A stretch of DNA of 64,000 nt from Pseudomonas sp. PA27(2017) (GCF_001945445.1 NZ_MSXW01000058.1:124001-188000); one strand, 5' to 3'. Positions 9,212 through 18,501 are shown, numbered from the stretch's first letter. The notes: a model not told the origin generated them from the sequence alone. Translations and numbers: made by a program.

Positions 9212-9387
9212 GCCAGCTTTTGCGCGATGCGGCGTTACTCGATGGCTCATTTGGCCTGCCAAACTTCGCATCTGTGTGACCCACATGGATGTGGGAAATG
9301 CCGCAAGCCCGCCGGGAGCGGGCACGGCCCTTGCCTCGCGCAAAAACTGGCTCCGGCGCGGCCGTGCGTGAAACGGGAACAGACCCT
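9211..9387 (+). repeat. Palindromic repeat, right half of the 17.5-kb element
   Basis: This 177-bp sequence matches 17682-17858 at all but about three positions. It has inverted ends of its own (GCCAG...TTTTGCGCGA near 9213 and TCGCGCAAAAACTGGC near 9332) and ends in GGGAACAGACCCT. It lies between two converging genes and begins in the TAG stop of the MATE gene. Compared with the full element it lacks the left palindromic unit; CCTAGG precedes the shared part in both copies, which suggests an internal deletion. Confidence 0.9.
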
Positions 9388-9396
9388 CGCGTAAAG

Positions 9397-11073
9397 TCAG
9401 GCGTCGCGCTGCCGTGAACCGGGCGGCGACACCCGCGCCCGGGTCAGCACATCGTCCAGCTCGGCGCGGGGCACGGCGCGGCTGATCAGGTAACCCTGCA
9501 CCTGATCACAGCCGAACTCGCGCAGCAGGCGCAGCTGCTCCAGGTTTTCCACCCCTTCGGCGACCACCTGCAGGTCGAGGTTGTGGGCCAGGCTGATCAT
9601 CGCCTGCACCAGCTGCTGGCTCTGCGGGCGCAGCTCCATGCCGGTGACGAAGCTGCGGTCGATCTTCAGCAGGGCGATGGGCAGATTGCTCAGGTGCTCG
9701 AACGACGAGAACCCGGTGCCGAAGTCGTCCAGAGAGAAACGCACGCCCAGGTGGCCCAGGCGGCGCATGGTCTGCAGCACGTATTCGCTGCGGCGCATCA
9801 CCGCGGTTTCGGTCAGCTCGAACTCCAGCCAGTGGCTGTCGATGCCGCAACTGTCGATCAGCCGCTCCAGGGTCGGCAACAGCTGGCTGTCCTGGAACTG
9901 GCGGAACGACAGGTTGACCGCCATGTGCAACGCCGGATGGCCACGCTCGCGCAGCCACTGCATGTCGCGCATCGCGCGGTCGATCACCCAGTAGCCGAGC
10001 GGCACGATCAGCCCGCATTCCTCGGCCAGCGGCACGAACTCGCCGGGCATCAGCAGCCCGTGCCGTTCGTGCTGCCAGCGCACCAGGGCTTCCAGGCCGA
10101 CGATGCTGCCACTGTGCAGGCAGAACCTGGGCTGGTAATGCAGCTGCAACTCGCCCTTGCGCAGCGCCCGGCGCAGTTCGCGCTGCAGGTCGACCTGGCT
10201 GCGCATGCCGTGATCCAGGCGTTCGTCGTATAAATGGTAGGTGCAGCCGTGGCGGCTCTTGGCCTGCTGCATGGCGATGTGAGCGTGCCACATCAGCGCA
10301 TCGGCAGTGCTCGCCGGCTTGGCCAGGGCCACGCCAAGGCTGCAACCTAGCAGCAGGCTCTCGCCCTCCAGCCAGTACGGCTCGCCCAGCGCTTCGAGCA
10401 GGTGCTGCACGCGGCCATGCAGGCGTTCGAGATCATCGTGGCTGTCGAGCAGCAGGGCGAATTCGTCGCCACCTAGCCGCGCCATCTGATCGCCGCGCTC
10501 CAGGTACTGCTTGAGCCGCGCCACCACCTGCTGGATCAGCTGGTCACCAGCGCGATGACCGAGGGCGTCGTTGGCCTGGCGAAAGTTGTCCAGGTCCAGC
10601 TGGATCAGCGCCAAGCCGCGACGGCCTTGTTCGGCCAGGCGCGCCGCCAGCAGGGTATGAAAGCCCTGGCGGTTGGCGATGCCGGTGAGCGCGTCCTGTT
10701 CGGCCAGGCGCTGCACGGTCAGGCGCAGGCGGCCCTGCTCACGCACGTAGCGCAGGCTGCGGCGCAGCACATCGGGGCTCAGTTGATCGCGCACCAGCCA
10801 GTCGCAGACCAGGGGCGGCGTGTCGGCCGGCTCCTGCTCCAGCAACAGGATGATCGGCGCCGTGCAGCGCCGCGAGTCCGGCAAATGCGCCGGAGTGGTC
10901 AGCAATACCGCCTCGCCGGCGTCGTCGAGCAGTTGCCGGGCATCCGGCCAGTTGGCGGCGCAGCTCAGGGGCATCGGCCCGCCGACGGCATCCAGGCGCT
11001 CGCGCAGCAGTTCGCTCCACTGCGGCGTCTCCGCCAGCAGTACCAGGCGCAACGGCTCGACGAATGCGCTCAA
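9397..11073 (-). CDS. GGDEF-EAL protein, probable c-di-GMP phosphodiesterase (ProE-like)
   Basis: A 558-residue cytoplasmic protein. The first ~115 residues resemble a response-regulator receiver fold but I see no clear phospho-acceptor pattern. They are followed by a GGDEF domain with the signature ARLGGDEFALLL and then an EAL domain with VGLEALVRW, NLSFRQF, SLDDFGTG and AEGVE motifs, which carry the metal-binding acids. Both signatures look intact, so sequence alone does not settle whether it makes or degrades c-di-GMP; the positional homologue PA5295 (ProE) is reported as an active phosphodiesterase. I chose the TTG at 11073 because GGGGG lies seven bases upstream and the extension to 11133 has no domain similarity. 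Confidence 0.82.
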   Translation of the reverse strand: MSAFVEPLRLVLLAETPQWSELLRERLDAVGGPMPLSCAANWPDARQLLDDAGEAVLLTTPAHLPDSRRCTAPIILLLEQEPADTPPLVCDWLVRDQLSPDVLRRSLRYVREQGRLRLTVQRLAEQDALTGIANRQGFHTLLAARLAEQGRRGLALIQLDLDNFRQANDALGHRAGDQLIQQVVARLKQYLERGDQMARLGGDEFALLLDSHDDLERLHGRVQHLLEALGEPYWLEGESLLLGCSLGVALAKPASTADALMWHAHIAMQQAKSRHGCTYHLYDERLDHGMRSQVDLQRELRRALRKGELQLHYQPRFCLHSGSIVGLEALVRWQHERHGLLMPGEFVPLAEECGLIVPLGYWVIDRAMRDMQWLRERGHPALHMAVNLSFRQFQDSQLLPTLERLIDSCGIDSHWLEFELTETAVMRRSEYVLQTMRRLGHLGVRFSLDDFGTGFSSFEHLSNLPIALLKIDRSFVTGMELRPQSQQLVQAMISLAHNLDLQVVAEGVENLEQLRLLREFGCDQVQGYLISRAVPRAELDDVLTRARVSPPGSRQRDA

Positions 11074-11330
11074 GAAAAATCCCCCGATGCACGAAAAAGA
11101 TGAGCGCCCATGGCGCTTCTGAGTGCGCCACATCCGGCGTCAAATCAATCACTTCCGTGTAAATCGGCGAACATCCTGCGACAAAACCCCGGTAAACGAC
11201 AAGCCCATCGGCGCAAACAAGCGCCGTGAACGTGCTCGCGAGCACGGTTGTCGGCTGCTGCAGCAAAGGCACGAAATGGCCGCCGACTTTCGGCTAAAAT
11301 GCGCGGCCATTTTCTTCTGCGATAGACACG

Positions 11331-13340
11331 ATGTCCCGACTCAATCCCCGGCAACAGGAAGCCGTGAACTACGTCGGCGGCCCTCTTTTGGTGCTCGCCG
11401 GCGCAGGCTCCGGCAAGACCAGCGTGATTACCCGCAAGATTGCCCACTTGGTGCAGAACTGCGGCATCCGCGCCCAGCACATCGTCGCCATGACCTTCAC
11501 CAACAAGGCCGCGCGCGAGATGAAGGAACGTGTCGGCACCCTGCTCAAGGGCGCCGAAGCCCGCGGCCTGACGGTGTCGACCTTCCACAACCTGGGCATG
11601 AACATCATCCGCAAGGAGTACGCGCGCCTGGGCTACAAACCCGGTTTTTCGATCTTCGACGATGGCGACATCAAGGCGCTGCTCACCGACATCATGCAGA
11701 AGGAGTACGCCGGCGACGATGGCGCCGATGAGGTGAAAAACTACATCGACAGCTGGAAGAACGACCTGATCCTGCCCGACGAAGCCCTGGCCAACGCCCG
11801 CGGGCCCAAGGAGCAGACCGCGGCCATCGTCTACCTGCATTACCAGCGCACGCTCAAGGCGTACAACGCGGTGGACTTCAACGACCTGATCCTGCTGCCG
11901 GTCAAGCTGTTCCAGGAGCATCAGGACATTCTGGAAAAGTGGCAGAACCGCATCCGCTACCTGCTCGTCGACGAGTACCAGGACACCAACTCCAGCCAGT
12001 ACCTGCTGGTGAAGCTGCTGGTGGGCATGCGCAACCAGATCACCGTGGTCGGCGACGACGACCAGTCCATCTACGCCTGGCGCGGAGCACGGCCGGAGAA
12101 CCTCAACCTGCTCAAGGAAGACTACCCGTCGCTCAAGGTGGTGATGCTCGAGCAGAACTACCGCTCCACCAGCCGCATCCTCAAGTGCGCCAACGTGCTG
12201 ATCGCCAACAACCCCCACGCCTTCGAGAAGCAGCTGTGGAGCGAGATGGGCATGGGCGACGAAATCCGCGTGATCCGCACCCGCAACGAAGACGCCGAGT
12301 GCGAGCGCGTGGCTCTGGAGATTCTCACCGAACACCTGCGCACCCAGCGGCCCTACAGCGATTTCGCCATTCTCTACCGTGGCAACTACCAGGCCAAGCT
12401 GATGGAGCTGAAGCTGCAGCACCACCAGATTCCCTATCGCCTGTCCGGCGGCACCAGCTTCTTCGCCCGCCAGGAAGTGAAGGACCTGATGAGCTACTTC
12501 CGCCTGCTGGTCAACCCGGACGACGACAACGCCTTCCTGCGGGTGATCAACGTGCCGCGCCGGGAGATCGGTTCCACGACCCTGGAAAAACTCGGTAACT
12601 ACGCCAACGAGCGCAAGATCAGCATGTACGCGGCCAGCGACGAGATCGGCCTCGGCGAGCACCTGGACAGCCGTTATACCGAGCGCCTGGCGCGCTTCAA
12701 GCGCTGGATGGACGGCGTGCGCGAGCAGTGCGTGGTCAACGAGCCGATCGCCGCGATCCGCAGCATGGTCATGGACATCGACTACGAGAACTGGCTGCGC
12801 CAGAACGCCTCCAGCGACAAGGTCGCCGATGCGCGCATGGGCAACGTGTGGTTTCTGGTCGACGCCCTGAAAAACACCCTCGACAAGGACGAAGAGGGAG
12901 ACATGACCATCGAGGATGCCATCGGCAAACTGGTGCTGCGCGATATGCTCGAACGCCAGCAGGAAGAAGAAGAAGGCGCAGACGGCGTGCAGATGATGAC
13001 CATGCACGCCTCCAAGGGCCTGGAGTTTCCGTCGGTATACATCATCGGCTTCGAAGAGGAGATCCTGCCGCACCGCTCCAGCATCGAATCCGACACCATC
13101 GAGGAAGAACGCCGGCTGGCGTACGTGGGCATCACCCGCGCCAAGCGCAACCTGGCGCTGACCTTCGCCGCCAAGCGCAAGCAGTACGGCGAGATCATCG
13201 AATGCACGCCAAGCCGCTTCCTCGACGAGCTGCCGCCGGAGGATCTGGTCTGGGAGGGCCAGGAAGAGGCGCCGGTGGAGGTCAAGGCGGCCCGCGGCAA
13301 CGACGCCCTGGCCAGCATGCGAGCGATGCTCAAGCGTTGA
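11331..13340 (+). CDS. rep: ATP-dependent DNA helicase Rep
   Basis: A 669-residue superfamily-1A 3'-5' helicase that helps replication forks pass protein roadblocks. The Q motif (LNPRQQEAV) is at residues 4-12, Walker A GAGSGKT at 24-30, Walker B VDEYQDTN near residue 212, motif III VGDDDQSIYAWRGA follows, and motifs V/VI (MTMHASKGLEF, YVGITRAK) are in the last third. Length and motifs fit Rep rather than UvrD or PcrA (the C-terminus is short). The ATG at 11331 starts MSRLNPRQQ. Position corresponds to PA5296. Confidence 0.95.
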   Translation: MSRLNPRQQEAVNYVGGPLLVLAGAGSGKTSVITRKIAHLVQNCGIRAQHIVAMTFTNKAAREMKERVGTLLKGAEARGLTVSTFHNLGMNIIRKEYARLGYKPGFSIFDDGDIKALLTDIMQKEYAGDDGADEVKNYIDSWKNDLILPDEALANARGPKEQTAAIVYLHYQRTLKAYNAVDFNDLILLPVKLFQEHQDILEKWQNRIRYLLVDEYQDTNSSQYLLVKLLVGMRNQITVVGDDDQSIYAWRGARPENLNLLKEDYPSLKVVMLEQNYRSTSRILKCANVLIANNPHAFEKQLWSEMGMGDEIRVIRTRNEDAECERVALEILTEHLRTQRPYSDFAILYRGNYQAKLMELKLQHHQIPYRLSGGTSFFARQEVKDLMSYFRLLVNPDDDNAFLRVINVPRREIGSTTLEKLGNYANERKISMYAASDEIGLGEHLDSRYTERLARFKRWMDGVREQCVVNEPIAAIRSMVMDIDYENWLRQNASSDKVADARMGNVWFLVDALKNTLDKDEEGDMTIEDAIGKLVLRDMLERQQEEEEGADGVQMMTMHASKGLEFPSVYIIGFEEEILPHRSSIESDTIEEERRLAYVGITRAKRNLALTFAAKRKQYGEIIECTPSRFLDELPPEDLVWEGQEEAPVEVKAARGNDALASMRAMLKR

Positions 13341-13350
13341 AAGCATGAAC

Positions 13351-13420
13351 CGGTAGACCGGGTCGAGCGCAGCGACGCCCGGAAAATCGACCTGGGTATC
13401 GCATAGCTCGACCCAGGTGA
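13351..13420. repeat. REP-like palindrome, GTAGCCCG/GAGCGCAGCGA family
   Basis: An imperfect inverted repeat: CCGGGTCGAGC at 13358-13368 pairs with GCTCGACCCAGG near 13406. The core GAGCGCAGCGA followed by a CCCGG-type run is shared with the repeats at 23835-23905 and 46743-46841. It lies just past the rep stop and could act as a terminator or mRNA stabiliser. Confidence 0.65.
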
Positions 13421-13539
13421 CCTTTTCACCGAGCCCACCATCCCGACGGGCACCAGTGCAACATTTCGTAGTCAGAGTGAGAGGCCGGCTCCAGCAGCCG
13501 GCCCGTCATCGTCAGCTCCCCTTGCAGAGGCCCGGCACC

Positions 13540-14022
13540 ATGCGCACGCTCACTCTCGACCTCGACACCCTGACCCAGTTGATCAACGGCCGCGAAACCC
13601 TCGAACACTGGCTCGACATGGAAGCCGGCACGGTGCTGACCCTGTCGCCGGAAGACCAGGGCAGCGATGAGCGCCAGCAGGTTCAGCTCAACCCCGACCG
13701 TTACGCCCACGTGCCCAATCTCGACGTGGCCCAACGCGTGGCGATGCGCGAATCCTTTCTGTTCACCCTCAACGACCTCAATGCCCACCCGCTGCTCAGC
13801 GCCGCGCTGACCGGCCGTAAACCGCTCAAGGCCTTCGATTACGAAATCGATTACTTCCCCGCCCTGCGCCAGCAATGGCAGGAGTACGAGCAGAAGCAAC
13901 TGCGCGAATACGCTCTCAATTGGCTGTTCGAACTGGGCCTGGAGCCGGCACCGGACAAATTGCCGCTGGACCCGCGCGGCATTCCGCGGGACATCCTGCG
14001 CCGGCTGACGCGCAGCGCCTGA
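13540..14022 (+). CDS. UPF0158 family protein
   Basis: A 160-residue acidic cytoplasmic protein of the UPF0158 family (MRTLTLDLDTLTQLIN... with a central FTLNDLNAHPLLSAAL and a C-terminal WLFELGLEP). The molecular function is unknown. The ATG at 13540 is preceded by AGAGG ten bases upstream; the in-frame extension to 13417 runs through repeat-like DNA and is unlikely to be translated. It sits between rep and xpt without an obvious shared promoter. Confidence 0.75.
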   Translation: MRTLTLDLDTLTQLINGRETLEHWLDMEAGTVLTLSPEDQGSDERQQVQLNPDRYAHVPNLDVAQRVAMRESFLFTLNDLNAHPLLSAALTGRKPLKAFDYEIDYFPALRQQWQEYEQKQLREYALNWLFELGLEPAPDKLPLDPRGIPRDILRRLTRSA

Positions 14023-14139
14023 GCGCCCGGCTGGGCGCGGCAATGGACGAGCGGATGGCGCACGCTGTGTTTTCGCTACAAATGATCGGCAATTTGAGCG
14101 AAAATCCGCCGCTTTGCTCTAGAGCCCAGAGGATCGATC

Positions 14140-14712
14140 GTGGAGTCGTTGAAACAAAAGATATGCAGTGAAGGTACCGTCCTCTCCGAGCAGGTGCTCA
14201 AGGTCGATGCCTTTCTCAATCACCAGATCGATCCCAAGCTGATGCAGGAGATCGGCCACGAGTTCGCCGAGCGCTTCAAGGGTCAGGGCATCACCAAGAT
14301 CGTCACCATCGAAGCCTCGGGCATCGCACCGGCCGTGATGGCCGGCCTGGAACTGGGTGTGCCGGTGATCTTCGCCCGCAAGTACCAGTCGCTGACGCTG
14401 AAGGACAACCTGTACATTTCCAAGGTGTTCTCCTTCACCAAGCAGACCGAGAGCACCCTGGCGATCTCCTCCAAGCATCTGAACGCCAATGATCACGTGC
14501 TGCTGGTCGACGACTTCCTGGCCAACGGCCACGCCGCCAAGGCGCTGATAGACTTGGTCGGTCAGGCCGGCGCCAGCATCGCCGGTATTGGCGTGGTGAT
14601 CGAGAAGTCCTTCCAGAGCGGTCGCAGCACCCTAGACGCCCAGGGTTACCGGATCGAATCCCTGGCGCGCATCAAGTCTCTGGAAGGCGGCAAGGTCACC
14701 TTTCTCGAGTAG
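14140..14712 (+). CDS. xpt: Xanthine phosphoribosyltransferase
   Basis: A 190-residue purine salvage enzyme that joins xanthine (and less well hypoxanthine) to PRPP to give XMP. The PRPP-binding loop is VLLVDDFLANGHAAKAL near residues 122-138, and the N-terminus MESLKQKICSEGTVLSEQVLKVD matches the Xpt family rather than the Gpt family. The start is GTG at 14140 with AGAGGA six bases upstream. Its 3' end overlaps that of the converging CoA-hydrolase gene by 17 bases. Position fits PA5298. Confidence 0.93.
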   Translation: MESLKQKICSEGTVLSEQVLKVDAFLNHQIDPKLMQEIGHEFAERFKGQGITKIVTIEASGIAPAVMAGLELGVPVIFARKYQSLTLKDNLYISKVFSFTKQTESTLAISSKHLNANDHVLLVDDFLANGHAAKALIDLVGQAGASIAGIGVVIEKSFQSGRSTLDAQGYRIESLARIKSLEGGKVTFLE

Positions 14713-16828
14713 CCTGCAGCCCGGCCAGCACCAAACGCTGGTAAAGCTCCTCGCGCAAACCCTCGGGCCGCTCCAGGCCCATGCGCTGCAGGGCTTCTGG
14801 AAACGCCTCGGCAGGCGGCGCATCGAACGCCGCCTTGCCCAGCTCCAGCACTTCGCTCAGGCGAAACTTGCCCTTCAGCCAGGTCAGCGCCCGCAACAGC
14901 GCTTGCTCCTCATCGCTGAAATCGCTGCCTAACGGGTACTCGGCGAACACCGGCCGGTGGCCTGCGGCGGCCTGCTCGAGGCGCTCGGGCGTGTTGTCGG
15001 CGTAGCGCGCGTCGAGGCGAAAATCCTTGGGCAGCTTGCCGGCCTCGATGGCTTGCGCCATCAGCTCGCCCTGGAAGCGTGAATCACTCACGGCCAGCAG
15101 CGCCTCGATCACCTGGGAGTCGGTCTTGCCGCGCAGGTCGGCGATGCCGTACTCGGTGATCACCACGTCGCGCAGGTGGCGGGGAATGGTCACGTGGCCG
15201 TATTCCCAGACGATGTTGGAGCTGACCTCGCCGGCCGACTCGCGCCAGCTGCGCAGCAGCAGAATCGAGCGGGCGCCGGGCAGCGCGTGGCCCTGGGCAA
15301 CGAAGTTGTACTGCCCACCGACGCCGCTGAGCACACGGCCATCTTCCAGCTGATCGGCCACCGCCGCGCCGAGCAGGGTGACGGTGAAGGCACTGTTGAT
15401 GAAGCGGGCATCCACGCGCTGCAGCCGCTTCAGTTCTTCCTGCCCGTACAGCTCGTTGATGAAGCCGATGCCGGTCATGCCGAAACGGCTGCGCTGCTCC
15501 GTCGTCATGGCATTGAGGCGCTCGTAGAAGGATTGCGGCCCGAGAAAGAAGCCGCCGTGCACCACCACGCCGTGCGCGGCGGGCGTCAGGTAATCACGCA
15601 GGGCCGCCTGGCTGAGGGGATCGGCCAAGTCGGTCGAGCATTGCTGATCGGTGGGCAGCAGCAGGTTCTCGCCTTGCATCTTCAGGTTGGCGTCCAACAG
15701 CCCGCCCTCCTGCATCCAGGCCAGCGCGGCGTCATCCAGGCGCGTGGGCAGGCCGGCATCGAGCATCGCTTGAACACTGCGCGGCTGGCCACTGGCATCC
15801 AGGGCACCGGCACTGGCCAGGCGCTGCACGCTTACGTCCGGGTAGACGACACGGCGAATCACCCCGGCCTCGGCCAGGTCCAGCAGGCCGTTGACGAACA
15901 TTTCGCTGCAGCCATACAGCCCGGTTCGAAACGGCTGCAGGTCACCCAACGTATTGCAGAGCGGATGCACCTGACCGCCCTGCAGATCATCGAGTGCCGC
16001 GCGGTACGCCGGGTTGTCGCGATGGCGTTGCAGCAGCGCGGCGCTGACCGCATCGCCCATCGCACCGATGCCGATCTGCAGGCTGCCGCCATCGCGTACC
16101 AGGGTGCTGGCATAGAGGCCTATACAATGATCCTGCACGGTGACCGGCATGTTAGGCGTGGAAAACAGCGTGCTGGCTTCGCTCTCCTGCAGCTGGATAT
16201 CGAAGACCTCGCGGGGCAGCTCGGCATCGCCCGCCATGTACGGCAACTGCTCGTGAACCTGGGCTACGCATAGGATGGTTTCGCCGCGGGCGCGCCGCTC
16301 CTGGAGCATCGGCAGCAGGTCGAGGGTGATGTCCGGGTTGCAGCTGAGGCTGAAGTGCTGAGGTCGCGCGGCGTCTGTCGCGACCAGCTGGGCCACCACG
16401 TTGACGCCCTTGGCGTTCAGGTCACGGGCGGCGTGGCTGTAATTGCTGCTGGTGTAGTCCTGCTGGGTCGGTGCGCTGTCGAGCAGGCTGCCGGGCTGCA
16501 GGAAGAACTGCTCGATACGCACGTTGGGCGGCAACCTGTCGGCCTGCAGGTCAGCGAGAAAATCCAGCTCCAGGTAATCGCCGTAAACCCGCTCGACGAA
16601 GGGGTCGAGAAAGCGCTGCTGCAGTTCCTGCTCGGCCCGCGGACGCCCCAGGCACAGCGCCGTGTAGATGGTCAGCTGCCGTTCGGGCATCTCGCGCAGA
16701 CGCGCATACAGTGCGTTGACCCAGCGGTTGGGCTTGCCCAGGCCGAGGGGCAGGCCGAGATGAATCGGCCCGTCGATGGCGCTCAGCACATGGTCGACAG
16801 CTTGCTCGAGGGTGCGGGATTGGGGCAT
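14696..16828 (-). CDS. Acetyl-CoA hydrolase/transferase family protein
   Basis: A 710-residue class-I CoA-transferase-like protein. The N-terminal half begins MPQSRTLEQAVDHVLSAI with a GLPLGLGKPNRWVNALY segment. The C-terminal AcetylCoA_hyd_C half has GFINELYGQEEL, which probably carries the catalytic glutamate, and VGGQYNFVAQG. Members move CoA between acetate, succinate or propionate or hydrolyse acetyl-CoA; the substrate here is unknown. It is longer than the usual ~500-640 residues. The ATG at 16828 is preceded by CTGGAG. The open frame continues upstream to 17239 but that part is antisense to the cytochrome gene and is rejected. Confidence 0.82.
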   Translation of the reverse strand: MPQSRTLEQAVDHVLSAIDGPIHLGLPLGLGKPNRWVNALYARLREMPERQLTIYTALCLGRPRAEQELQQRFLDPFVERVYGDYLELDFLADLQADRLPPNVRIEQFFLQPGSLLDSAPTQQDYTSSNYSHAARDLNAKGVNVVAQLVATDAARPQHFSLSCNPDITLDLLPMLQERRARGETILCVAQVHEQLPYMAGDAELPREVFDIQLQESEASTLFSTPNMPVTVQDHCIGLYASTLVRDGGSLQIGIGAMGDAVSAALLQRHRDNPAYRAALDDLQGGQVHPLCNTLGDLQPFRTGLYGCSEMFVNGLLDLAEAGVIRRVVYPDVSVQRLASAGALDASGQPRSVQAMLDAGLPTRLDDAALAWMQEGGLLDANLKMQGENLLLPTDQQCSTDLADPLSQAALRDYLTPAAHGVVVHGGFFLGPQSFYERLNAMTTEQRSRFGMTGIGFINELYGQEELKRLQRVDARFINSAFTVTLLGAAVADQLEDGRVLSGVGGQYNFVAQGHALPGARSILLLRSWRESAGEVSSNIVWEYGHVTIPRHLRDVVITEYGIADLRGKTDSQVIEALLAVSDSRFQGELMAQAIEAGKLPKDFRLDARYADNTPERLEQAAAGHRPVFAEYPLGSDFSDEEQALLRALTWLKGKFRLSEVLELGKAAFDAPPAEAFPEALQRMGLERPEGLREELYQRLVLAGLQATRER

Positions 16829-16917
16829 GCGGTTCTCCAGGCCAACGGTCGGGATCGTCCTCTTTGGACTCCCCCGCTGCGCCTTTTGCTGCATGTCGTC
16901 ATCAGCCTGAAACAACA

Positions 16918-16937
16918 AAGCCGCCTGACGGCGGCTT
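16918..16937 (-). terminator. Intrinsic terminator of the cytochrome c5 gene
   Basis: A stem AAGCCGCC / GGCGGCTT with a four-base loop lies 25 bases after the cytochrome stop. On the minus strand it is followed by a T-rich run (TTTGTTGTTTC). Confidence 0.7.
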
Positions 16938-16961
16938 GGTACGACGACAAAATGCCTCGAG

Positions 16962-17384
16962 TCAGAGCCCGGACATCTTCTCGATGGCAGCGCGCAACTC
17001 GTCGTCCGAGCAGTCGCCACAGGTGCCCTTCGGCGGCATGGCGTTGATGCCGTTGATGGCCGCGGCAAGGATGCCGTCCAGCCCGCCCTGGTGGTCGGCA
17101 CGGTCTTTCCAGGCCGCGGTGTCGCCGATCTTCGGCGCGCCCAGCAGGCCCGTGGTATGGCAGGCGGTGCAGTGCCTGGCGATGATGTCGTCGGCGCTGC
17201 GCGCAGCACCCGCGGCTGCGGTTGCCACGGCTTCGACACCCTTGCATTCCTGACCGGCGATGCACACTTGCCCGATGGGTTTGATCCGCTCGGCGATCGC
17301 CTCGTCGGTGTTCGCCTGGACCGTCACGGCCCATAGCGCCAGGGCGATGGCCGGCGCGATCAGCATGCTTCTAATTGGGTTCAC
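16962..17384 (-). CDS. cycB: Cytochrome c5 (periplasmic monohaem c-type cytochrome)
   Basis: A 140-residue precursor with a hydrophobic signal sequence (residues about 7-25) and one haem-attachment motif, CTACH, in the segment DIIARHCTACHTTG. The axial methionine is probably in NAMPPKGTCG. Two further cysteine pairs (QVCIAGQEC and TCGDC) are seen; the second fits the C-terminal disulphide of the cytochrome c5 family. It should shuttle electrons in the periplasm. The start appears to be GTG at 17384 with GAGGG nearby; an ATG at 17366 is an alternative. Position fits PA5300. Confidence 0.85.
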   Translation of the reverse strand: MNPIRSMLIAPAIALALWAVTVQANTDEAIAERIKPIGQVCIAGQECKGVEAVATAAAGAARSADDIIARHCTACHTTGLLGAPKIGDTAAWKDRADHQGGLDGILAAAINGINAMPPKGTCGDCSDDELRAAIEKMSGL

Positions 17385-17511
17385 TCAGATGCCCTCATGG
17401 GTGGCTCGGCCACGGTTTCGCAAGCCGGCAAAGTATACCGACTGGCCGAAACGGCGGGATCAGCCAACCCATGACGCAGATCAACGGCGGCGCAGATTGC
17501 CGTGCGCCGAC

Positions 17512-17860
17512 CTAGGGTCTGTTCCCATTTCAGCGCGAGCCGCGTTGCCGCGAGAAATGGCCTCCGGTTAGGCGCAGGACGCAGGGAATGGACTAGCCGT
17601 CCGCGTCTTCCCTTGCCAAGTCCTGCAACGACAGCGGAGGTCATTTCCCGCGCAACCTAGGCGGCCCCACCCGGAGGGCCGGGCCAGTTTTTGCGCGATG
17701 CGGCGTTACTCGATGGCTCATTTGGCCTGCCAAACTTCGCATCTGTGTGACCCACATGGATGTGGGAAATGCCGCAAGCCCGCCGGGAGCGGGCGCGGCC
17801 CTTGCCTCGCGCAAAAACTGGCTCCGGCGCGGTCGTGCGTGAAACGGGAACAGACCCTAG
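17512..17860. repeat. 349-bp composite palindromic element (MITE-like)
   Basis: The ends form a perfect 15-bp inverted repeat, CTAGGGTCTGTTCCC at 17512 and GGGAACAGACCCTAG ending at 17860. Inside are two separate palindromic units. The left one has arms around 17542-17570 (GCCGCGTTGCCGCGAGAAATG) and 17645-17674; the right one has arms GCCAGTTTTTGCGCGA near 17683 and TCGCGCAAAAACTGGC near 17805. It contains no plausible gene. The right unit recurs at 9211-9387. The right end overlaps the pauR stop codon. CTAG may be the duplicated target or part of the terminus. Confidence 0.88.
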
Positions 17861-18405
17861 AAGTTGGCGGGCGTGGTGGCGCTAATCAAGCGCGCCGGCT
17901 GATCGAAGGGATTGCGGAAGCGGTGCGGCTTGCTGCTCTCGAAGTAGTAGCTGTCGCCGCTCTCGAGAATGAACACCTCGTCACCGACGGTCAGCTCGAG
18001 GCGCCCTTCCACCAGCATGCCGGTCTCCTCGCCCTCGTGGGCGTACATCTCCAGGCCGGTGTCGCTGTGCGGCGGGTAGGTTTCGTCGAGAAAGGAAATG
18101 GCGCGGCTGGGATGGGCCTTGCCGATCAGCTTCATGGTGATCGCGCCGCTGTGGATATCGGTCAGCTCACTGGCGCGGTAGACCACCTGCACCTGGCTGT
18201 CCTGCTCAGCTTCCAGGGAGAAGAATTCCACCAGCGACATCGGAATGCCGGCCAGCACCTTTTTCAACGAGCTGATCGACGGGCTCACGCTGTTCTTCTC
18301 GATCATCGAGATGGTGCTGTTGGTAACCCCCGCCCGCTTGGCGAGTTCGCGCTGGGAAAGCCCCTTTTGCTTGCGGATCGATTGCAGGCGAAGACCGACG
18401 TCCAA
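17857..18405 (-). CDS. pauR: XRE/cupin transcriptional regulator PauR
   Basis: A 182-residue regulator with an N-terminal helix-turn-helix (residues about 6-60, KGLSQRELAKRAGVTNSTIS) and a C-terminal cupin domain (GLEMYAHEGEETGMLVEGRLEL, ESGDSYYFESSKPHRF). The family includes PauR of P. aeruginosa and PuuR of E. coli, repressors of putrescine and other polyamine catabolic genes; polyamines relieve repression. The start is TTG at 18405 with GAGGG upstream. The stop TAG at 17857-17859 lies inside the CTAG end of the 17.5-kb repeat. pauB- and pauC-like genes nearby are probable targets. Confidence 0.85.
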   Translation of the reverse strand: MDVGLRLQSIRKQKGLSQRELAKRAGVTNSTISMIEKNSVSPSISSLKKVLAGIPMSLVEFFSLEAEQDSQVQVVYRASELTDIHSGAITMKLIGKAHPSRAISFLDETYPPHSDTGLEMYAHEGEETGMLVEGRLELTVGDEVFILESGDSYYFESSKPHRFRNPFDQPARLISATTPANF

Positions 18406-18501
18406 TGTTGGATACCCTCAGTGAAGCCATGAAAAGTGGTCTTATCATGGCGACAGTGTTCAGTATTTACAACAGTCCGAACACCCGGGAGTCCATCGCG
18501 C

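Noticed and set aside
11145..13346. A 733-residue minus-strand frame opposite rep
   Set aside because: Antisense to a helicase with all motifs intact; composition is an artefact of codon bias.
16829..17239. N-terminal extension of the CoA-hydrolase frame
   Set aside because: It is out of frame on the same strand as the cytochrome c5 gene; the ATG at 16828 has a ribosome binding site and starts the family-like sequence.
17512..17860. Remnant of a transposase-encoding insertion sequence
   Set aside because: No part of a transposase gene can be read in any frame; the interior is made of inverted repeats.
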